Part shown: positions 57,580 through 64,000 of the stretch, in pieces
Numbering within the stretch: position 1 is the stretch's first letter
How the letters are laid out: each line of letters starts with the position of its first letter
NCBI GenBank assembly: GCA_963728445.1
Contig: CAVSJO010000004.1
Span: forward strand, 558,001-622,000
Direction: 5' to 3'
DNA: 64,000 bases
Origin: CAVSJO01 sp963728445
Lineage (GTDB): Bacteria; Gemmatimonadota; Gemmatimonadetes; Longimicrobiales; RSA9
Notes under the pieces: generated by a model
What the model was told of the DNA's origin: nothing
Databases searched by the model: none
Seen by the model: only the letters and a program-made list of their open reading frames with translations
Position numbers and translations under genes: made by a program

Positions 57580-57594
57580 TGCCGACTCCCCTGC

Positions 57595-58788
<1,194 letters not shown>

Positions 58789-58851
58789 GGTCGCTTTCCC
58801 TTCGCGCAGGTGTCTCGGTCGTTCATGCGAGCCGGGCCCCATGCGAGTCCG

Positions 58852-58906
58852 GCGCTGGCGCAATGCGAGGCGCGGACGGCCGGCCGAGGCCCGTCCGCGC
58901 CAGCGC
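58852..58906 (-). promoter_or_regulatory. Structured leader of tuf2 with two competing stems
   Basis: An 11-bp perfect stem (58869-58879 with 58891-58901) competes with a 10-bp perfect stem (58852-58861 with 58897-58906), because both use the bases at 58897-58901. Such mutually exclusive pairs in a leader suggest regulation of tuf2 expression. No known riboswitch class is recognised. Confidence 0.5.
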
Positions 58907-58976
58907 ATATGGTGGTGTCCCGAGCGGCCGAGGCCGTCGACCCGGGGCGCCGGGGCGAATTCCGGGACAGACAGGC

Positions 58977-59005
58977 AACATAGAGAGAGGGGAGGGGTGT
59001 GTCAA
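58977..59005 (-). promoter_or_regulatory. Promoter of tuf2
   Basis: On the minus strand a perfect TTGACA (59005-59000) and TATGTT (58982-58977) are separated by 17 bp. The -10 box ends 188 nt before the tuf2 ATG. The hairpin array B starts about 10 bp beyond the -35 box, the same layout as at rpsL. Confidence 0.85.
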
Positions 59006-59006
59006 T

Positions 59007-59183
59007 GGGGGGTGGGCGCGCTGCGCGCGGGCACCGCGCCTGGCGGCGCGGGGCACGGCCCGTTGGGCCGGGCACCGGCCTGGGGCCGGGGCACCGCCTG
59101 GCGGCGGGGGTTCCGCCTTCGGCGGGGGGGTTCCGCCTTCGGCGGGGGGTCCGCCTGGCGGGGGGGCCGCCTTCGGCGGGGGG
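59007..59183. repeat. Array of about nine short GC-rich hairpins between tuf2 and the response regulator (array B)
   Basis: Units have stems such as CGCGCC/GGCGCG, CGGCCC/GGGCCG, CCGGCC/GGCCGG and CCGCC/GGCGG with 3-4 nt loops (TTC, TGGC, GTT). They are separated by GGGCAC or GGGGGTTC. The spacers and stems match the first half of array A, in the same orientation relative to the neighbouring promoter. It fills most of the gap between divergent tuf2 and the response regulator. Confidence 0.88.
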
Positions 59184-59251
59184 TGTGGCACGAAGCGTGA
59201 GGGGGGGCGGAAAGCGGGCGGGGAGGTGGCAACCGAAACCGGGAGGGGGTC

Positions 59252-59671
59252 ATGGCGGGCTCCACGGTACTCCTCGTGGAGGACAACGAGGACAACCGCT
59301 TCATCTACGGCGCGATCCTGGAACAGGGCGGGTACCGGGTCCTGGAGGCGACGACGGGGGAGGAGGGCGTCCGGATGGCGCTGGCGCTCGTGCCGGACCT
59401 CGTGATCATGGACGTGTCGCTGCCGCGCATGGACGGGATCGAGGCGACGCGACTGCTGCGGTCGGACCCGCGGACGTCGGGCCTGCTCATCATGGCGGTG
59501 ACGGCGCACGCGATGGAGGAGGACCGACGTCGGGCGCTGGACGCCGGGTGCGACGCGTTCCTGGTGAAACCGGTGGCACCGAGCCGGCTGCTGGCGGAGG
59601 TCCGGCGGCTGCTGGAGCAGGACGGGGGCGGTGGAGCGAGCCCGGATGCGGCCGCGCCGCTCCTGACGTAG
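59252..59671 (+). CDS. Single-domain response regulator (CheY-like receiver)
   Basis: The product is 139 residues, one receiver domain without an output domain. Acidic Glu10 and Asp11, phosphoacceptor Asp54 (LVIMDVSLPRMDG), Thr84 and Lys106 (FLVKPV) are all in place. It has a GGGAGGGGG ribosome site. The last 15 residues form a Gly/Ala-rich tail. No histidine kinase lies nearby, so the partner is unknown. Stand-alone receivers of this 'DNEDNRFIYGAILEQ' type often act in phosphorelays. Confidence 0.93.
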   Translation: MAGSTVLLVEDNEDNRFIYGAILEQGGYRVLEATTGEEGVRMALALVPDLVIMDVSLPRMDGIEATRLLRSDPRTSGLLIMAVTAHAMEEDRRRALDAGCDAFLVKPVAPSRLLAEVRRLLEQDGGGGASPDAAAPLLT

Positions 59672-59681
59672 TCCCTTCCCT

Positions 59682-59745
59682 TCCGAAGCGAATCCAGTCC
59701 GAAGAGACTCCAGTCCGAAGCGATTTTAGTCGGAAGCGACTCCCT
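59682..59745. repeat. Four tandem 16-bp repeats
   Basis: Four units of the form TCCGAAGCGACTCCAG with one to four changes lie end to end (59682, 59698, 59714, 59730). They cover the gap between two convergent genes and the last codons and stop of the dipeptidase gene. Confidence 0.85.
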
Positions 59746-60928
59746 TCCAGATCCCCGTGAGGACCCTGCGCGCGTTGGCGCCGAGCACGCCACGGATGGC
59801 GTCGTCGGACCAGCCGCGCTGCACCAGACCTTCCGTGAGGTCGTACATCCGCTTCGGGTGATCGAGGTCGGGGATGGTGATGCCGCCCTCCGGGTCCGTG
59901 TGGACGCCGTAGCGGGACCAGTTCGGGCGGCCGGTGGTGTCGGTGGGGGCTCCGAAGTCGCCGCCGTTGACGGGGTTCGGGTTGCCGAAGAGGTCCATGT
60001 CGCTGCCGACGGCCAGGTACTCGGGGCCGACGAGTCGGGCGACGTGGTCGAAGTGGTCGAGGACGTCGCCGACGGCAACGGGCTCACGGGCGCGGGCCAT
60101 GAAGCGGAGGAACGGTATCCCCATCACGCCGCCGGACGCGGCCATCTTCCGGATCATCTCGTCCGTCTTGCAGCGGGGGTGGTCCGGCATGAGGGCGCGG
60201 CACGAAGCGTGGCTGAAGACCACGGGCGCGCGGGACGCATCGAGGGTATCGAGAGTCGTACGATCCGCGCAGTGGGAGACGTCCACCGCCATTCCGACGC
60301 GGTTCATGCGCTCCACCACCTGTGCGCCGAAGACGGTCAGGCCGCCGTCGTGCTCCTCGAGGAAGCCGCAGCCGATCCGGTTCTGGTAGTTGTACGTGAG
60401 CTGGGAGAGCCGCTGGCCGAGGCCGAAGAAGGTGTCGACGTCCGCGGGCGTGCGGAAGTGATCGGAGTTCTGGTACGTGAGCAGGATGCCGACGCGGTCG
60501 GAGCCGGCGAGTGCGTCGAAGTCGCCCGCGTCGCCGACGCGCAGGAGCCAGTCGGGGTGGGCCGCGAGGAACCCGTTCCAGTCGGCGAACCAGCGAACGG
60601 CCGTATCGTAGCTCGGTTGGGCGTGGCCCAGGGCGAAGACGCGGATGCCGGAGTCGCGATAGAGGGCGAAATCCGCTGCCGTGAACGTCCACGGTTTGCT
60701 GAGCCAGAGCTCTGCCAACGGCGGCTTGTGGGAGTAGTCGGGGAAGGCGAACTGGTTCAGCAGGTCGACGGGGTCGCTCTCGCGGACGAGCCGGACGGCG
60801 CGCTCGGAGTAGTCGGGGCCGTCGGCGAAGAGCCGGAAGCGGCTCAGGTTCAGGTAGGGTGCTGCGAGGAGGCCGAGGGAGGCGCCGGCGAGGGTGCGGA
60901 CGACGTCGCGGCGGGAGGGATCCGGCAT
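59726..60928 (-). CDS. Membrane dipeptidase (peptidase M19 family), Tat-exported
   Basis: The product is 400 residues. An N-terminal twin-arginine-like signal (SRRDVVRTLAGASLGLLAAP) suggests export by the Tat route in folded form. The M19 renal-dipeptidase fold is seen in VDVSHCADRTTLD, FSHASCRALMPDHPRCKTDE and LAVGSDMDLFG, which carry zinc-binding His and Asp residues. Family members cleave dipeptides, including D-amino acid dipeptides. The ATG at 60928 is preferred; an Arg-rich upstream extension is rejected. The 226-bp gap to the divergent ATPase holds no recognised promoter. Confidence 0.9.
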   Translation of the reverse strand: MPDPSRRDVVRTLAGASLGLLAAPYLNLSRFRLFADGPDYSERAVRLVRESDPVDLLNQFAFPDYSHKPPLAELWLSKPWTFTAADFALYRDSGIRVFALGHAQPSYDTAVRWFADWNGFLAAHPDWLLRVGDAGDFDALAGSDRVGILLTYQNSDHFRTPADVDTFFGLGQRLSQLTYNYQNRIGCGFLEEHDGGLTVFGAQVVERMNRVGMAVDVSHCADRTTLDTLDASRAPVVFSHASCRALMPDHPRCKTDEMIRKMAASGGVMGIPFLRFMARAREPVAVGDVLDHFDHVARLVGPEYLAVGSDMDLFGNPNPVNGGDFGAPTDTTGRPNWSRYGVHTDPEGGITIPDLDHPKRMYDLTEGLVQRGWSDDAIRGVLGANARRVLTGIWKGVASD

Positions 60929-61154
60929 CGGTGGGCTCCGGTTCGGGGTTCGCTCGGAACGGCGCGGACCGGAATATGGGGAGGGACGTCGCGGCCGGCC
61001 ATGGCGCCCCCGCCGGGGCGGACGAGACCCTGTCATCCGCGTAGCGCGAGGCCGGTCCCTGCGCGCATCTTGCCTCCGGCGAACGTTGTATCTTCAGACG
61101 GACGGCCCCCACGTGTACGGCGCCCCTTCAGACGATCCGGAGCGAATCAGCAGC

Positions 61155-62507
61155 ATGAAGACCAGCGAAGACACGGAACCCGAAGCTGCGCGTCCGGACG
61201 AGGAGCGTGAGCCGGTCGAGGGCGGCGCCGAGGTCCGGATGGGGGCCGGACACGTGCAGGCAGCGTGGACGGGACCGCGGCCCTTCATTCCCCGGGCGCA
61301 GGCAGCGGCGGCGCTGCAGGAGGAGCTGGGACGCGCCCTGTCGCCGTCCGGCGGGCGGGTGGTGTTCGTGACGGGAGGAGCCGGCTGCGGGAAGAGCGGG
61401 CTCATGGCCAGGTTCGAGCGGGAGGCGCGGCGTCGCCACTGGCGCATGCGGTCGGCCTACGTGGACGCCGGGAGCGAGCAGCGCGGCCGGGTCTGGCAGA
61501 CCGCCCCCGTGCGACTCACCGTCGAGCACCGGGTGGGGCGCTCGCTGAAGCGGAGCGGCGGCCAGTGGCTGGGTCTCCTTCCGGTCGTGGGTGACGTGAT
61601 CGAGGCGGTCACGGAGACGATCGCGACGCTGCGGCGGGGTCCGCGCGACGAGCGACGGGAGCGGTGGGAGAAGACGGCGGAGCGGCTGCGGCTGCAGGGG
61701 GTGCGCGCGCTCCTCGAGCTGGGGCCCCGCGATCCTCGCCTCCTCGTCCTGGACGACCTCGACCGCGGCACGGCGGAGGACCTGGCGGGCGCGTCCTTCC
61801 TCATCGGCAGGATTGCCGAGACGCGGACGCTGCTGGTGATCGTGCACTCGGAAGGGGACGCGATGGGCGACGTCGCCATCGACGGGCTCATCCGCCAGGC
61901 CGAGCGCGCGGGCGTGGGCCGAACGATCCGCCTCCCGTACGTCGACCACCGGGACACGGCCGAGCTCCTCGCGCGCGCGACGCGCGGGCGTCCATCTCCG
62001 CGCTGGACCGAATGGTTCATGGGCCGGACAGGGGGAAACCTCAGGGAGATCTGGTCGCTGCTGGTCGAGCTGGAGCGCGTTGGCTTCATCCTGCGCCGTC
62101 GCCGGTCGTGGGAATGGCGCCGGTTCCCGCCGGACGGGTCCGGCCTTCCAGCGGCCCATGAGGTCGAGCGGCGCATCGAGCTGCCCGAGGCGGACCTCGA
62201 CTTCCTCTCCACCGCGGCGGCGCAGGGACAGCGATTCCTGGCCACCGTCATGGCCCGGGACGCCGGCGTCGACGAGCTCGAGATCGAGGACCGGCTCGCC
62301 GGCTACGTACGATCGGGCGTGCTCGTATTCGAAGGCGAGGAGTCGTCCGGCGGAGAGCTCTCGAGCGTCTACCGCTTCCGTCAGGCGGGGGTCGACGCCT
62401 GGCTGCGTGCCCGGCCGGGGAGCGGCGGGGAAGAGAGGTCCGATGCGGCATCCCACGCGTCGTCCGACAGAGGGCCGAGGGACGGAGGCGCCGCCCGTAC
62501 CCGTTGA
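61155..62507 (+). CDS. P-loop ATPase of AAA_16/STAND type, function unknown
   Basis: The product is 450 residues. The acidic N-terminus is followed by Walker A GGAGCGKS (74-81), Walker B LLVLDDLD (196-203) and a TGGNLREIW motif (292-300) like the GG(x)P-type sensor of STAND ATPases. The C-terminal 110 residues (340-415) look like a winged helix, and a Ser/Arg-rich tail ends the chain. A hydrophobic stretch GQWLGLLPVVGDVIEAVTET lies between the Walker motifs. There are no fused repeats or effector domains. The ATG at 61155 has a GGAG ribosome site 12 nt upstream. A signalling or switch role is possible but not shown. Confidence 0.78.
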   Translation: MKTSEDTEPEAARPDEEREPVEGGAEVRMGAGHVQAAWTGPRPFIPRAQAAAALQEELGRALSPSGGRVVFVTGGAGCGKSGLMARFEREARRRHWRMRSAYVDAGSEQRGRVWQTAPVRLTVEHRVGRSLKRSGGQWLGLLPVVGDVIEAVTETIATLRRGPRDERRERWEKTAERLRLQGVRALLELGPRDPRLLVLDDLDRGTAEDLAGASFLIGRIAETRTLLVIVHSEGDAMGDVAIDGLIRQAERAGVGRTIRLPYVDHRDTAELLARATRGRPSPRWTEWFMGRTGGNLREIWSLLVELERVGFILRRRRSWEWRRFPPDGSGLPAAHEVERRIELPEADLDFLSTAAAQGQRFLATVMARDAGVDELEIEDRLAGYVRSGVLVFEGEESSGGELSSVYRFRQAGVDAWLRARPGSGGEERSDAASHASSDRGPRDGGAARTR

Positions 62508-62534
62508 CGCCGACCGGCGCTGCCACGATATGTA
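62504..62534 (+). promoter_or_regulatory. Candidate promoter for the surface lipoprotein
   Basis: TTGACG (62504-62509) overlaps the stop of the ATPase gene and is followed, after 17-19 bp, by GATATGTATACA with several possible -10 boxes. It lies about 135 bp before the lipoprotein ATG, ahead of a long leader hairpin. Support is moderate. Confidence 0.35.
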
Positions 62535-62587
62535 TACAGGCTACGGCTGTTCCGCCGGGGCTTTCACGCACTAGCGACCGACTCGAA

Positions 62588-62662
62588 CCGGGGGACCCCG
62601 AGCCCAGCGTGGGCGACCCCGGTGTTCAAGTATGCAGCACCACGCCCACGCTGCTCCCCCGG
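62588..62662 (+). promoter_or_regulatory. Long leader hairpin that overlaps the ribosome site of the lipoprotein gene
   Basis: Three nested perfect stems are seen: 62588-62595 with 62655-62662 (8 bp), 62605-62615 with 62643-62653 (11 bp) and 62621-62624 with 62638-62641 (4 bp). The outer 3' arm includes the first two bases of the GGAGAG ribosome site (62661-62666), so folding could limit translation. No known riboswitch class is recognised. Confidence 0.6.
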
Positions 62663-62671
62663 AGAGTCGTC

Positions 62672-64000
62672 ATGTTCCCGCGTGTTCACCGTTACAAGCC
62701 AGGCGCCGTACTCGTTACGGCTCTCGTATCCACCCTCGCCCTCACCGCCTGCGCGGACGGGCCACCCGACGCGTTGACGGCGCCTGACGCCTCGCTGCGG
62801 TATGCCCGAGGCGGAAGCACTTCGGCGACCGTGACCGTCACCGTCACGGACGCGAGCCGCCAGGCCGTGTCGGGCGTGACGGTCGGGCTCGTGGGGCCGT
62901 CCGGCGCAATTGGGGGCCTGCGCGGCCAGACCGTCAACGGCGTGGTGACGTTCACGTCCGTGCCCAGCGGTGACTACTGCGTGTGGGCTTCCCCGGTGCC
63001 GCTGTCCGCGTTCAATGCCGGGGGCGACCAGATCGTGCCGCCGGGTGCGGTCGCAGCGTACGGTACCGGGAAGCCGGACCAGGGGGCGGTTCTGACGACG
63101 GCGAAGAACCGGCAGGACGTCGTGACCGAGGCGACCTACGGCGCGTATTGCGCGACTGCTTCGGGACGCCCCGTGAAGGTGAGCGGCAACACGTCCGTGG
63201 GCCTGCAGCTGGCCTCGTTCGGGACCTCGTCGATCACGCTGCTGTCGTACGACGACCAGTGGACCTTGCCGGCCAGCACGGCGTTCCTCGTGGCGCCGTT
63301 CAACAACCTGACGGCGTGGCGGAATCTCCAGGGCGATTACCCGGGGATCCAGTATGGCTTCCTGCTGGGGGCGTCCACGACGAGCGAGGCAATGCGGTCT
63401 CTGCCGGCACCGGTCGGGGACTATTTTATCGAGCTGCTGACGATGGGACCGGATGACGTGCCCGCGTCGATCTCACTGCACCAGACCGGGCCGTTCGAAT
63501 TCGGCGATCGTTTCGTGGAGCCGCTCACGTGCGAGGTCGGAACGGTGAACGACGTGGCCGGAGATGCATCGAACCCGGACATCACCGGCGCCGTGAGCTA
63601 CGGGTACGGTGCGGAGGCGAATGCGCTGCTAGCCTCGTCATCCCGGTTCGCTGCCTGGTGGGAGCAGAACCAGACGAGCCCCGTCTCGATGAGATACCGA
63701 TCCCGGACAGTGGCGAGCGGATACCCGACGCTGCAGCTTTCGCTGGACTTCGACGTATCCGTGGTCGGCGGGGTTTGCACGATCTCGAATTCGAGTGTGA
63801 GCGGGACCGGCGCCGCAATCATTGGCGCGAAGGCCTACTGCGCCGTTGTGCCCTCGTATGCGGGCAGCGGGAATCGCGTGCGGGTCACGGTCGTGGAGAA
63901 GAACGTACCGGCGGGCTCCGAGCACTCGTTCGCGATCGGGACGCCAGGGAACCCCGGAGCCGCGGAGTCGGTGCCGGACGCTTCCCGCTACGATTCGAAC
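62672..64000 (+). CDS. Surface lipoprotein with an Ig-like domain, cut by the right window edge
   Basis: The first 443 residues are open to the window end without a stop. A signal segment GAVLVTALVSTLALTAC ends in lipobox Cys27. Residues about 50-105 (SATVTVTVTDASRQAVSGVT; GVVTFTSVPSGDYCV) look like an Ig-like or carboxypeptidase-regulatory beta domain. The rest is Ser/Thr/Gly-rich with scattered cysteines and no recognised enzyme motif. A GGAGAG ribosome site lies 5 nt before the ATG. It is probably exposed on the cell surface; the function is unknown. Confidence 0.8.
   Translation, partial: MFPRVHRYKPGAVLVTALVSTLALTACADGPPDALTAPDASLRYARGGSTSATVTVTVTDASRQAVSGVTVGLVGPSGAIGGLRGQTVNGVVTFTSVPSGDYCVWASPVPLSAFNAGGDQIVPPGAVAAYGTGKPDQGAVLTTAKNRQDVVTEATYGAYCATASGRPVKVSGNTSVGLQLASFGTSSITLLSYDDQWTLPASTAFLVAPFNNLTAWRNLQGDYPGIQYGFLLGASTTSEAMRSLPAPVGDYFIELLTMGPDDVPASISLHQTGPFEFGDRFVEPLTCEVGTVNDVAGDASNPDITGAVSYGYGAEANALLASSSRFAAWWEQNQTSPVSMRYRSRTVASGYPTLQLSLDFDVSVVGGVCTISNSSVSGTGAAIIGAKAYCAVVPSYAGSGNRVRVTVVEKNVPAGSEHSFAIGTPGNPGAAESVPDASRYDSN

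Noticed and set aside
57458..57594. tRNA-Trp between tuf2 and rpmG
   Set aside because: Many genomes have one here, but the gap contains only a hairpin and no cloverleaf or anticodon arm.
58823..59509. Minus-strand frame spanning array B and the response regulator
   Set aside because: It runs antisense through the receiver gene and through repeats; no conserved domain.
61060..61100. Promoter for the STAND-like ATPase (TTGCCT and TATCTT)
   Set aside because: The two boxes are only 13 bp apart, too close for a sigma-70 type promoter.
61128..62456. Minus-strand frame of about 440 codons opposite the ATPase gene
   Set aside because: The plus-strand frame has intact Walker motifs and a ribosome site; the reverse frame has neither.

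Overview
The window is a very GC-rich chromosomal segment from a diderm bacterium. It encodes a BamD-type outer-membrane assembly lipoprotein, other lipobox proteins and a full set of zinc-ligand ('C+') ribosomal proteins. GC content, gene order (rpoBC cluster joined directly to the str, S10, spc and alpha clusters), the long SecA and RpoB and the cell-envelope gene content would fit Gemmatimonadota or a nearby phylum. That placement is an inference from gene content, not a measured phylogeny. No rRNA, tRNA, prophage, insertion sequence or CRISPR array was found.

Almost everything from 1 to 58,788 lies on the minus strand, so transcription runs from right to left. The rightmost minus-strand block (58,788 to 45,643) is tuf-rpmG-secE-nusG-rplK-rplA-rplJ-rplL-rpoB-rpoC. 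It is followed by rpsL-rpsG-fusA-tuf and the complete S10, spc and alpha operons down to rplQ and rpmB (45,113 to 24,741). Three good housekeeping-type promoters (TTGACA or TTGAAC, 17 bp spacer, TATGTT, TAAGTT or TATATT) drive tuf2, rpsL and rpmJ. The rpsL leader also holds a hairpin followed by six U, a likely attenuator. infA is absent from its usual place beside rpmJ.

From 24,614 down to 10,061 comes a mixed housekeeping and envelope block: a cobA-hemD fusion, UDP-sugar dehydrogenase, wecB, a CpsB/YwqE-type PHP phosphatase, two TPR proteins, bamD, nadD, secA, radC and a bifunctional rel/spoT. From 10,009 to 4,223 is a nucleotide-sugar cluster: a DegT aminotransferase, UDP-xylose synthase, a Cys-insert epimerase and UDP-glucose dehydrogenase, with a dTDP-glucose 4,6-dehydratase as the only plus-strand gene. 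The left end holds uvrB-tsaE-tsaB-rimI and the start of hemB.

The right end (59,252 to 64,000) carries a single-domain response regulator, a Tat-type M19 dipeptidase, an unassigned STAND-like ATPase and a surface lipoprotein cut by the window edge.

The most unusual feature is a pair of related arrays of short GC-rich hairpins (45,244-45,639 and 59,007-59,183). Their units share GGGCAC/GGGGTTC spacers and differ by compensatory stem changes. Both arrays end about 10 bp upstream of the -35 box of a translation-machinery promoter (rpsL and tuf2). In the first array the second half is inverted and stops 3 bp from the rpoC stop codon. The two tuf genes are identical over 1,199 bp, which points to gene conversion.
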